From: Ramicandelaber brevisporus
Lineage: Eukaryota; Kickxellomycota; Ramicandelaberales; Ramicandelaberaceae
Direction of reading: 5' to 3'
Length of the DNA: 31,635 nt
NCBI GenBank assembly: GCA_025201865.1
Contig: MU602691.1
Span: forward strand, 16,433-48,067
Part shown: positions 18,018 through 26,771 of the stretch, piece after piece
Numbering within the stretch: the stretch's first letter is position 1
Layout: each line of letters opens with the position of its first letter
The notes under the pieces: generated by a model
Seen by the model: only the letters and a program-made list of their open reading frames with translations
Databases searched by the model: none
Told to the model about the DNA's origin: nothing
Position numbers and translations under genes: made by a program

Positions 18018-18729
18018 GTAGATTTAGTTGTTTAGATGTGCTCGAGTACGAATTTTCTTTATTGTGTGCGAGAGCTTGAGTTTATGTTTAACGTCAGTGT
18101 CATTGTTATTAGCGAGTGCTTTATAGAACGATCTTTAGCGAATGTGCGAATGATAGCAATATTGCGAGTTGAAAAAATGAGCAAGAAAATCGTGTATATC
18201 TTCATTGTTTTTGTATTATTTCTGCCTTCAATTGTATATTAATTTTTTGCGAATAGCGTTTTCTACTTTAAGTAATTTCTTAGGAACCCCCTGTTTAACA
18301 AATAGAATTAGAGTTAGAATTAAAAAAAACATTGGAACATTTAAAATAATAAATGAGCATATTTAGCGGTTTAGAGGAGGAGAGTTGGAGGAAGGTGTTA
18401 AAGATGAGAAAACAACAAGGTGAAAAGGTGAAAAGGCAGTCAAAAAATGTTAAAATGTTAAATCAAGTGGTCAATATAGAGACTTGAAAGGTTGTAAGCT
18501 ATTGTTATAGAAATGGTGATTATAAAAGTACATCCAGATGTATGACGAGTGGGTGAGTATGGAGGTTGGGATAGTGTAAATAGAAAATAATAGTAAAAAA
18601 AACAAAACGGCAAATAAAAAGAAAGAAAAACAAAAAGCAAAACTGGTGGCACATGTCAGAACAAAGTGTGTGGTGAATAGATAATAAAAAAAAAAGTAGG
18701 GAAGGAAAGATAGAAGCATCAAAGATAGT
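18018..18729. other. Convergent intergenic region
   Basis: AT-rich 3' UTRs of the RRM/zinc-knuckle gene (+) and the PIN4-like gene (-). An AATAAA hexamer at 18348-18353 could serve the + strand transcript, but it lies over 300 nt past the stop. The frames here are T- or A-run artefacts. No RNA gene seen. Confidence 0.6.
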
Positions 18730-21700
18730 TCAACCTGAATGGATGATATGATTGCGCATTGCAGCAGCAGTAGTAGTAGTGATAGTATTAGATGCGCCAC
18801 CATCCTTCATGTTGAGGGCATCAACATCATTATCATCATCGTCCATGCCAACCACATTGCGGGCAACATCAAGAGCCACAGAGCTTGGAGTGTGTGAAAG
18901 TGACATTGGCTGGTGGACATCTTGCTTGAACGAAGAAACAGTGCTTGGATCCGCTGGGCCGTTGTCGTCACCATCACCGCTGTTGCTGCTTCGATTGCTG
19001 CTATTGCGACTGCTGTTTTTGGTGTCGGTGGCAAAATGCACAATAGCGGCAACCTCAGGATCATGCGATGAGAAGGAGGTACTACGGATGGCAGCTGCAA
19101 ATCTGCCGAGCTTCTTGCTATCAATCAACGCAGATTGTGAATTAACAACCGCCTGGGCAAATGCACTGGCAGCAGAGTTGTTGCCAAGTGCGCCTGGCAG
19201 CTTGGCCGATGAGGCGGCATTTGCGAGCAAGAAGGCGGCGCTGTGTGGCGAAGTAGAAGGCATTGTCAGCGAGATGGATGTGCCGGTGGCTGGCATCACT
19301 GTTGATACGGTGGCTCGGCGGCCAATGATGTCGCGGCCAGTGGTTGAGGCACTGTTCGCAAGTGTGTTCAAAGCAACAGTTGCATCATAGTCGGCACTGG
19401 TTGGCGAAGACTCTTCAGGAAAAGTCTGAAGTGCAGTTGGCGTGGCAGCAGCGATGCCAGTGGCCAAGCCAAACAAAGAGTGGCTTGCGGCGCTAGCTGA
19501 TGGTGGTGGCCGTGGCAACATTGCGGCTGTAGCCGAGGACGAATGGTGCAGCTGAAGTTGCTGAGGACGAATAAACGAGCGTAATCCGCTTTGCTGCTGC
19601 TGTGGCTGCTCTTGCTGACCAAGGTTGACGAGCGGAGATGGTGAAAACACTGCATCGCTGTCAATGAGTCCAGCTGAAAGGCCATCGGCTGTTAGAGGTA
19701 GCCCAGGTGTGATGTTTCCAGATGCACGACCAGCTGAGTGACCAGTCCCGGCGCCAATGACAAGCGAGCCAATGTTTGGCTGAGCATCATCGTTGAGGAA
19801 TGGTGTGTTGAATCCAGACATGCGTGGTGTGTAGACATTGCCCAGTGGCCGACTAGTGCCTCCAGCAAGCGCAATCTGCTGCGATGGAATGTTTGATCTA
19901 AGTAGCGAGCCACCGAGACCAGAGGACATGTTGCCGCCGCTAGTGATGTCATCAATGCCAGTGGCAGACGGCATTGGATGTTCAGAGTGTAGAGCGAGAC
20001 CATCGAGTGAGATATCGCCAGGCACAAACTGTGGATTTGTTTGAGCTCGTTTACGCTGAATGGAGAAACGTGCATTAATTTGCTGCTGATGCTGAGCAAG
20101 TGTGCCTGGCGAATCAACACCGCTGCCACCATCCAAGGTAACATTGACACCGCTTCCACTGTTGATGAGCTTGCTGCCCGAGTTCATTGGGTTAAGCAAT
20201 GTGGAGCGACGAGATGTATCCAAGGGAGCTCCATAGGCCACTATATCATCTAACTCACCGGTACTCAGTTTAGATAATCCAATTCCACCAAGAGTGGCTG
20301 TTGCTGGAAGCTGGGCTGCTAAACCACCACCGCTGCCGCTGATACCCGAGTCAATGCGCAGTCCGGAAGCACCACTGCTGTCCACCAAGGATGCACGAGA
20401 TGGGCCGCCACTGCCAGCTACGGTAGGAAGTTGCAGGGAAGCGCGTCCGCCAATGCTGCCGCTCTGATAGATTGTTGGTGTACCGAGAATAGACGCAGAT
20501 GGAAGTTGACGACGCACAGAGTTATCCAACAGACCCAATCCAGAGTTGAACAACGAAGCCTGCACTGAATTACCACCGCCTGGAGTGGGGTTGGTGCTCA
20601 TAGATGCTGTGACATTGCCAGCTGTGGTAAAGTGGCCAGGATACGGTGCAGTAGTGGAGTGCTGCAGGCCACTCGCAGTTGAGATATCGTGTGAGCTCAT
20701 GCCAGGGACGTGAGACACGCTGCGGCTGCGGTTACGGCCAAAATTGGAATCCATTCCATCACTGTGCTTGCCTGGAATGACCGCCGATGCAATCATGGCA
20801 TCAGATGCATATGAAACCGAAGTGCCAGGCATGGCAGCTGACAATGGCGTAAAATCACTAGCAAGGGCTATACCTGATGACGATGAAGCCACAGTGCCCA
20901 GCTCTGGCATCGCAAACGAGTGCTCGCCAGGACCCGGGGATGATGCACTGACCCCAAGTCGATCCAGTGTCGAGTTAGAGTTGTGCCAGCCGACACGAGA
21001 CCGCTGCTGATCGAGACCGATGTCGACAGGATCAGGCATTGGATGGACAGAGTTAATGCTTGCGGTCTCGCTGTCCTCATCAACGGCGCTCAGGGCAGTT
21101 ACAGCCGGGATTGGCGGTCGGATGGAGGTGCCATACTTTTTGAATGCGGACACGTGAGCTGCTCCAGAGACTGAGCCATGAGCAGCTTGGTTGGGCATTG
21201 GGAATTGTACCTCACCGCCTGCCTGCTCAATCAATGCAGTGGTAAACTGCTGCTGCGGCTGAGGCTGTTCAAGTACGGATGGCGGAGCAGGTGATGCGGA
21301 CACTGTGGGCTCTTTTGCAGTTGTATACAGAGTTGGGTTAGCCATTGAAGTGTACGCCTGATAAGCAGTAGTCACGGTGCCATTTGAGCTAACAAACATT
21401 GGTTGATATGGCATACTAATCGGATACATCATCATTGGCTGCTGAGACTGCGGCGGTTGTAGTTGCTGTTGACCTTGAATACGAGTCTGCTGCACTGAGC
21501 GCTGCGCACCATTATTGATACTAGCGGCAGCAGCAGCAGGAGCATTATTGGTGACTGGAGTCGGCATTTGAGGTATTTGGGGCATCTGGTATGGATAGAG
21601 TGGCTGTTGATGGGGATACATCTGAGGGATCATCATTCCATTTTGTAATTGGATTGGTTGCATCAACTGAGGCTGGTACTGTGCATAATGTTGTGCATAG

Positions 21701-22950
21701 TGCTGCTGCTGTTGCTGCGATTGTTGCTGCTGTTGCTGTTGCTGCTGCTGTTGTTGCTGTAATAAATGCGGTTGAATCTTCTTATATTCTACTCTTAATC
21801 TACGTCCATCGATCTCATGACCATTCAAAATACTCATAACTAACTCAGTTTCTTGAGGAGTTCTAAAGTTAGCAAAGCATAAACCACGGAAAGTTCCATT
21901 GTCCAAATGATAGTTCAATGCAACGGGCGAAGGCAGTCCAAGGCTGATAATGTGATGAATCAAGTCATCTCGCTGCAATGCAAATGGAATGTTCTTGACT
22001 ACAATAGCAGTGTTAATGTATCCACCTGGTGCTGACAATGGAAGTGGTGCAAATCCAACAGGTGCCAACATGGCTGGCTGTGTGCGAACTTGAGGCAATG
22101 ACATCACTGGATTCATTAGCTGTGACTGAATCTGCATTTGCTGTTGTAATTGTTGCTGCTGTAGTTGTTGTAGTTGCTGCTGTGACATGGTTGCTGTGGC
22201 AGATACAGGCGCTGAGGTGACTAGTGATGATGGGGAGGATGATGGTGCGCCATTGGAGTTGGGCAACTGCTCAGCAGGCTGGGAAGACTCCGTGGGTGAA
22301 ACTGCAACAACAACTTGCGCCGGAATTAGCTTTGCAGAGTCAACCGGTGGTTGTGCTAGTGTTGCCGCTGCTGTTGTTACTATGTGACTAGGTGGGCACT
22401 GCACCTGCTTGGCAGCTGTTGACGACTGTGTCTTTTGCTGCTGCTGCTGTTGCGGTTTAAATGAAGATGCCGCAAGATTGCTGCCTTGTTTCGCACTCCG
22501 CTGTCTGCTGTGTGTTGTATTCACTGCTGCTGATGCTGCTGATGTCGAATGCTGCTGTGACTGATTTGCTGATGCACCACCGTTGACATGCCGGCCTCCA
22601 CTGTTTGAGTTAGAATTATGGCTATTGGGGTTATTATGGCTAATTGCTCTGTTTGATGTATTATCGTTTGATGTTGCTCGTTGATGTGATAATTGTGATG
22701 GTTGATTTACATTTGATGAACTTGTGTCAATTGATGATGATGATAATGGCGATAATGGTGATTTATGGCTTGCTGCATTCACATTGGAGTTAGACGCATT
22801 TGCTGCGGCTGTGTTGGTGGTTGTTACTCTTCTGTTCACTTGCTTACCACGACGCGTGTTACCATTATTACTATTGTTATTGTTATTGTTATTATTTGAT
22901 GCTGGTGAAGCTGGGGTGGCTGCTGCAGCCCCTTTACCACCACCGCCCAT
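18730..22950 (-). CDS. PIN4/Cip2-like RRM RNA-binding protein, very large and low-complexity
   Basis: A 1406-residue protein with one clear RRM at about 312-391. That RRM matches the fungal Pin4 (Mdt1)/Cip2/Csx1 group: I-V-V-K-N-I-P-F-A, then N-Y-H-L-D-N-G-T-F-R-G-L-C-F-A-N-F, then G-R-R-L-R-V-E-Y-K-K. Family members bind mRNA and affect cell-cycle, stress and DNA-damage responses; yeast Pin4 is phosphorylated in checkpoint signalling. The rest is disordered: N-rich start (eight Asn at about 19-26), Ser/Thr/Asn-rich stretch, long polyQ just after the RRM (from about 395), and a Ser/Gly/Pro-rich C-terminal half. It is about twice the length of the yeast protein. No intron is needed; ATG 22950 begins M-G-G-G-G-K. 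The downstream neighbour is convergent. Orthology is likely from the RRM only. Confidence 0.85.
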   Translation of the reverse strand: MGGGGKGAAAATPASPASNNNNNNNNSNNGNTRRGKQVNRRVTTTNTAAANASNSNVNAASHKSPLSPLSSSSIDTSSSNVNQPSQLSHQRATSNDNTSNRAISHNNPNSHNSNSNSGGRHVNGGASANQSQQHSTSAASAAVNTTHSRQRSAKQGSNLAASSFKPQQQQQQKTQSSTAAKQVQCPPSHIVTTAAATLAQPPVDSAKLIPAQVVVAVSPTESSQPAEQLPNSNGAPSSSPSSLVTSAPVSATATMSQQQLQQLQQQQLQQQMQIQSQLMNPVMSLPQVRTQPAMLAPVGFAPLPLSAPGGYINTAIVVKNIPFALQRDDLIHHIISLGLPSPVALNYHLDNGTFRGLCFANFRTPQETELVMSILNGHEIDGRRLRVEYKKIQPHLLQQQQQQQQQQQQQSQQQQQHYAQHYAQYQPQLMQPIQLQNGMMIPQMYPHQQPLYPYQMPQIPQMPTPVTNNAPAAAAASINNGAQRSVQQTRIQGQQQLQPPQSQQPMMMYPISMPYQPMFVSSNGTVTTAYQAYTSMANPTLYTTAKEPTVSASPAPPSVLEQPQPQQQFTTALIEQAGGEVQFPMPNQAAHGSVSGAAHVSAFKKYGTSIRPPIPAVTALSAVDEDSETASINSVHPMPDPVDIGLDQQRSRVGWHNSNSTLDRLGVSASSPGPGEHSFAMPELGTVASSSSGIALASDFTPLSAAMPGTSVSYASDAMIASAVIPGKHSDGMDSNFGRNRSRSVSHVPGMSSHDISTASGLQHSTTAPYPGHFTTAGNVTASMSTNPTPGGGNSVQASLFNSGLGLLDNSVRRQLPSASILGTPTIYQSGSIGGRASLQLPTVAGSGGPSRASLVDSSGASGLRIDSGISGSGGGLAAQLPATATLGGIGLSKLSTGELDDIVAYGAPLDTSRRSTLLNPMNSGSKLINSGSGVNVTLDGGSGVDSPGTLAQHQQQINARFSIQRKRAQTNPQFVPGDISLDGLALHSEHPMPSATGIDDITSGGNMSSGLGGSLLRSNIPSQQIALAGGTSRPLGNVYTPRMSGFNTPFLNDDAQPNIGSLVIGAGTGHSAGRASGNITPGLPLTADGLSAGLIDSDAVFSPSPLVNLGQQEQPQQQQSGLRSFIRPQQLQLHHSSSATAAMLPRPPPSASAASHSLFGLATGIAAATPTALQTFPEESSPTSADYDATVALNTLANSASTTGRDIIGRRATVSTVMPATGTSISLTMPSTSPHSAAFLLANAASSAKLPGALGNNSAASAFAQAVVNSQSALIDSKKLGRFAAAIRSTSFSSHDPEVAAIVHFATDTKNSSRNSSNRSSNSGDGDDNGPADPSTVSSFKQDVHQPMSLSHTPSSVALDVARNVVGMDDDDNDVDALNMKDGGASNTITTTTAAAMRNHIIHSG
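21700..21765 (-). repeat. CAG/CAA repeat encoding polyglutamine in the PIN4-like gene
   Basis: On the + strand this reads as mixed TTGCTG triplets; on the coding strand it gives nearly uninterrupted glutamine directly after the RRM. CAG and CAA are interspersed, so the protein tract seems selected rather than a pure DNA slippage run. Confidence 0.85.
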
Positions 22951-23111
22951 GTTGCGTCACTAACAGCTGCTGTAGCTGCACTCCAACTGTAGTTGTAGCT
23001 GTAGTCGAAGCTGTAGCTGCAGCTGATGATGCTGTTCGCTTATATGTATATAAAAGGGATCACTCCAGAGTTGGTGCCACCTTCTAACTATGCCCGCTGT
23101 CCGCTGTGTGT

Positions 23112-23146
<35 letters not shown>

Positions 23147-24083
23147 TTTATTAGGACAAGCTCTCAAGACGAAGGAAGAAGGGGAGGGTCTTTGCAAGAA
23201 AGATGAAAGGCGTCTTTACTGACACTCGTCTACAGTTGGGCTGCCTGATGCTTGGCCTGTTGTTGTTGCTGCTTCTGTTGCTGCTGCTTCTATTGCTGTT
23301 GTTGCTGCTGTCAAATAAAAAGGTGTAATAGACGAATAGGCTGCAAAGCCAGAAACAGGGACTTCGAGAACCAATAGCTGTGCGAGATCCTTTCTCCACA
23401 CACAACAACACAGCTCGCGCTTCGTGGTACTGGTTGCTGGATGAAGCTGCAGTCTGTTATACGTGTGGTAGATGAAGGCTGCGGGTGTACACCTGTTCTT
23501 CTCTTCTCTTCTCTTCTCTTTTTTTTCTCTGTTTCTCTGTGAGTGTTTGTAGGTGGAAAAAGAACAGCGGAGAGAGTCTGGGTGTGAGTGTGTGTGACAG
23601 AAAGACCAAGGAGGGAGAGAAGGAGGAGGAGGAGGAGGAGGAGGAGGAGGAGGATGAAGGCGACAGCTAGTATAAATGGAACAACTGAGAAAAGATGGGA
23701 GGAAAGCTGCGGGCACGAACGAAGATTGCAGAACGCAGAATGCAGAATGCAGAATGTAACTCTCGCGCATTTACACACTACACACACTCATGTACTCTCA
23801 TATATTCATTCATTCTGTCGAGGCTTTATAAACAAGTCGAGACACGTCTCACTCTCCAATATGGACCGACACTGGTACAAAGGAGAAAATATAAGTGAAG
23901 AGAAGAGAAACAAAAGGAAAGGACGAGAATAGAAGAGAATGAATGAATGAATGAGAAAGGGTAGATGTACCACCCACGCGGAATGACAGTTGTTGTATTG
24001 TTGTTGCTTTTTAAAAAGAAGAAAAAGGCTATTTAAGGAACTTGTGATGATGGTATTAGTTACGGCTCTGTATATTGAGATGG
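22951..24083. other. Intergenic region upstream of the PIN4-like gene
   Basis: About 1.1 kb between the PIN4-like start and the TFB3 stop, both on the - strand. It contains the CTGTAG-repeat leader, a TATA-like stretch (TATATGTATATAAAAGG, 23041-23057), a GT microsatellite (23116-23145), TTCTC repeats (23496-23520), a GGA run (23621-23653), a GCAGAAT triple repeat (about 23736-23755) and AATG repeats (23937-23952). Frames of 158 and 184 codons on the - strand read straight through these repeats and have no protein character. Confidence 0.6.
22964..23035 (-). repeat. CTACAG-type repeat in the probable PIN4 5' leader
   Basis: On the - strand the leader repeats CTACAG/CTACAA at least four times within 72 bp. 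A 12-bp sequence, GCTGTAGCTGCA on the + strand, occurs exactly at 22969-22980 and 23010-23021. It starts 14 bp upstream of the start codon. Confidence 0.75.
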
Positions 24084-25178
24084 TTATAAAGGTTTTACTG
24101 TTAATCCTGCAAAAGCAGATTCAAGCGCTCGTCGCCGCATTGAATTCACCGTCAATCCACCGGCAATGAACCCAGGTTCTTTCAAGAGCGCATCAGCCGC
24201 TGGATCAGCGTATGCAAATGTTTCGTTGTATGGATAGCTAGGCTCTGGAATCTCGCGACCCAGTGGATCAAATGCCTCCAGGGCTGCCTGAGCTGCTGCC
24301 GCCGCCGCTGCCGATGCTGCAGAGTCTGTCGCATTTCCAGATAATCCCAGCAATCGATCATGCTCAGCCTGCTGAAATATCATCCAGTCTGGCATGGATG
24401 TGCTATCGGCGAGGTGGCTCTGCTGACGTGCCGCTGCCGCCGATTGTCTCTGAACCATCATTGCCCGGTGCACAATATCACTGGCCGATCTGCCTGATGA
24501 TGCATTTGCCAGTTCGTCAATCATTGATTGCCGTGCTTCGTTTCGTAGTCGCTCTTCATCCGCCAACTCTTTCAAGTAAGCCTCCTGCTGCTGTTTCTTT
24601 GCCTTGGCCTCTTGCTCTCTTTGATATGCAAGTTTGCGCTCAGTTAATTCCATAATCGATCTGTTCCGCTCAATGGCTGCTTGATGCTGCAGTTCATACT
24701 TTTTGATCCGCTCTTCAGTCTCCACCACATCTACTCCATTGACCAGATTGAATATAATATCCTCAACCTCTTCCAAGTAATCATCATACTCTCTCGCTGT
24801 GGCAAAGTCAGTCTGTCTCGCATTGAACACTTTGAGCACTCTTCTTCTGACCTGGACTTCCCTCTCAACTCCAATGTCTTCAAACGTTTGCAGTACAAAC
24901 AGCGCTTTCCTGAGCGTGATTTGGCAAAATGGGCAAGGGGCTGGGCCGTGTCCAAACAGACGCTCAATGCATGATTCACACATGCTGTGGAAACAGCTGC
25001 CAATCTTGAGCTGCATGGACGGATTGAGGTAACGATCGGTTTTGCAAACGGGACAAGCGTCATCTGGGTTTTCGAGCGGACGGATACCGCGTTCGCGAGA
25101 CGAGTTGGTCATACCGATGGCGGTGTTTATACCGCTGTCGCCAACGGCTCGTGAAGCGGTCGATCGGCCAGCAAACAT
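24084..25178 (-). CDS. TFB3: TFIIH subunit Tfb3 / CAK assembly factor MAT1
   Basis: A 364-residue RING protein that bridges the Cdk7-cyclin H kinase to core TFIIH in transcription and nucleotide-excision repair. The C3HC4 RING is complete: C42, C45, C62, H64, C67, C70, C82 and C85, with C-P-V-C-K-T-D near its start and C-P-F-C-Q at its end. The family's L-R-K...F motif and E-R-E-V-Q-V-R-R-R-V follow. A long charged coiled coil covers about 155-230. The hydrophobic C-terminus (G-F-I-A-G-G-L-T-V...R-R-A-L-E-S-A-F-A-G-L) is the segment that binds and activates the kinase. Length agrees with fungal Tfb3. The ATG at 25178 is chosen; three codons further upstream begin with TTG only. An Ala run lies near 296-304. 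Confidence 0.95.
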   Translation of the reverse strand: MFAGRSTASRAVGDSGINTAIGMTNSSRERGIRPLENPDDACPVCKTDRYLNPSMQLKIGSCFHSMCESCIERLFGHGPAPCPFCQITLRKALFVLQTFEDIGVEREVQVRRRVLKVFNARQTDFATAREYDDYLEEVEDIIFNLVNGVDVVETEERIKKYELQHQAAIERNRSIMELTERKLAYQREQEAKAKKQQQEAYLKELADEERLRNEARQSMIDELANASSGRSASDIVHRAMMVQRQSAAAARQQSHLADSTSMPDWMIFQQAEHDRLLGLSGNATDSAASAAAAAAAQAALEAFDPLGREIPEPSYPYNETFAYADPAADALLKEPGFIAGGLTVNSMRRRALESAFAGLTVKPL

Positions 25179-25919
25179 CAAGGACAAGCTGAAGTTATAA
25201 AAAATAAAAACAAAAAATAAACTCGTTTGTTTGTGTAATCACAAAAGACAACTGGTTATTAGTCGGAGCATTTGCAGTGGATATGACTGCGGAGCCAGGA
25301 TACGCTGAAATCAAAGTAGAGAATAGTAGCTATAACTGGACGGCAGATACACTTTCTGGATGGTATACAGTCTTTATTTCTTCTGTTTCGGTCAAGCCAT
25401 CAAGCAACACAAGAGATTGCATCCAACATTCAACATTCGACATCTTGAAAGCCATCCTCATCATAAAAGACTCTTGTTGACTACCAATCAGCTATTACTC
25501 TGTTCTTTACCATTTTCCCGCAGATGTTAAAACAGCTCACATTCTTAGTAAAAAAAAGCCATCGTGGCATCACCATCAGGTGAACTGATTGTTATTGTTG
25601 CTCACCTCATCGACACACATTGCCAAGATCGATAGCCACTGAAACCAAACAGCCTTCCACTGAGGAATTTTATTGTTACGTAAGAAGGAGGTGAGTAAAG
25701 TCACCTGATGCATTCGCAGTAGACCCAGACCGGGCTTTCGCTCGGTCTACAACTTTTATCTCATATAATCACTGCATTCTGTGCGATTGCTCGGAGACTT
25801 TTTGTCCATCCATCAACCATCAACCATCAACCATCAACAACCAACCTGCCAACCACAACTTCACTCATTAACAATATTTGTCAGTAGTAATACTTTGTTC
25901 AGCGAGATTATATATACAA
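25179..25919. promoter_or_regulatory. Divergent promoter region, TFB3 / GST-kappa-like gene
   Basis: A spacer of about 740 bp between divergent starts. It contains four TCACCT/AGGTGA half-sites (listed separately), repeats of CATCAACCAT (25807-25838) and a TATATATA-like element just upstream of the GST start (25908-25916). A 67-codon frame at 25277-25480 has no recognisable protein character. Confidence 0.5.
25578..25706. promoter_or_regulatory. Paired TCACCT inverted half-sites
   Basis: AGGTGA at 25578-25583 faces TCACCT at 25602-25607; AGGTGA at 25689-25694 faces TCACCT at 25701-25706 with a 6-bp spacer. The outer copies extend to a 10-bp inverted match (CATCAGGTGA at 25574-25583 against TCACCTGATG at 25701-25710). 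The arrangement looks like sites for a dimeric transcription factor. Which factor is unknown. Confidence 0.45.
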
Positions 25920-26657
25920 ATGCCACACAAGGAGCTCACCATCTACGTTGACATCATCTCTGGCTACAGCTACGTTCTCACTGAACGCCTTGCCCTCTTC
26001 TTTGAGCATCTGCCAGCCTCCTGGAAACCCTCTCCTGACTTTTCCATCAAGCTCGTCATTGTCGACCTCCTCGGCTTGTTTGTCAAATGCAACAACCCGC
26101 TGTTTAGCGGTACGGAGAAGAACAAGATGCCCCAGTTTATGCGTGACGTCAAGTGGGCTGTCGACACTCTTGGTGTTCCGTTTGCAGGCCAGAAAAACAA
26201 GGAGATACGCGGCGCCGATGGCAAAGTTATGCGTCCGGAGCTCGCATTGGCATTGTTGCAAATGCTGAATGATGAGGAACAGCCATTCCATATGGTGTAC
26301 AATGCGTACCGTTGTTTACAACGCCAGTTGGTTGGAAATGGAGTATCGATTCGCGGAGTCGAGTTGATTGCTGATGCTCTGGAGCCAGCCTTTGACCGCG
26401 AGACTGCATTGAGCTGGGCCAAGAAGGCGGAGGAGAACAAAGAGAAGTTACTGGAGGAGATTGAAGAGACCACGGTCAAGTTCTTTGAGGCCGGTGGATT
26501 TGGATGCCCGACGTTATTGCCAAAGGTAGAGGACCAAGACAGCGAAATGATGTTCTTTGGTTCAGACCGTCTTGAGCATGCTGCACACATTCTCGGATTG
26601 GAGTATTTGCCAGTGGGCAAGTACAAGTCCGAAGGGTTCAAGCCACTCACCGCTTAA
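25920..26657 (+). CDS. GST-kappa / HCCA-isomerase family (DsbA-like) protein
   Basis: A 245-residue thioredoxin-fold protein with a helical DsbA-like insertion. Family members are glutathione S-transferases of mitochondria or peroxisomes, or 2-hydroxychromene-2-carboxylate isomerases. The N-terminal strand Y-V-D-I-I-S-G-Y-S-Y aligns with the family D-x-x-S-P-Y-S-W motif; Ser14 would be the glutathione-activating Ser. P is replaced by G. The middle has K-M-P-Q-F-M-R-D-V-K-W, matching the family's Y...D helix, and the C-terminal part has G-G-F-G-C-P-T-L-L and F-F-G-S-D-R-L-E, which are strong family marks. No clear mitochondrial presequence is seen and the C-terminus (L-T-A) is not a classic PTS1, so a cytosolic site is possible. 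The ATG at 25920 has A at -3; the 14 codons upstream in frame lack ATG. Confidence 0.85.
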   Translation: MPHKELTIYVDIISGYSYVLTERLALFFEHLPASWKPSPDFSIKLVIVDLLGLFVKCNNPLFSGTEKNKMPQFMRDVKWAVDTLGVPFAGQKNKEIRGADGKVMRPELALALLQMLNDEEQPFHMVYNAYRCLQRQLVGNGVSIRGVELIADALEPAFDRETALSWAKKAEENKEKLLEEIEETTVKFFEAGGFGCPTLLPKVEDQDSEMMFFGSDRLEHAAHILGLEYLPVGKYKSEGFKPLTA

Positions 26658-26771
26658 GCAACTTTGACCGTAACTGTAACCGTAACAGACACATTTAATG
26701 AAAAATAGAGAGTAAGTAAGCAAGTAAATGAGTAACTAAACAACAAAGTAACTAAATAAGTTTATGTGCAT

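Noticed and set aside
17188-18021. 277-codon + frame inside the RRM/zinc-knuckle gene
   Set aside because: Alternate-frame reading of a Gly/Ser/Arg repeat-rich region; the accepted frame has the zinc knuckles and RS repeats.
23216-23787. Two overlapping - strand frames of 158 and 184 codons in the PIN4 upstream region
   Set aside because: They translate GGA, TTCTC and GT microsatellites into Pro, Leu and Lys/Glu runs; no protein character beyond the repeats.
25970-26650. Antisense frame of 226 codons over the GST-kappa-like gene
   Set aside because: Shadow of a recognised gene; begins inside it and has no own upstream region or motif.
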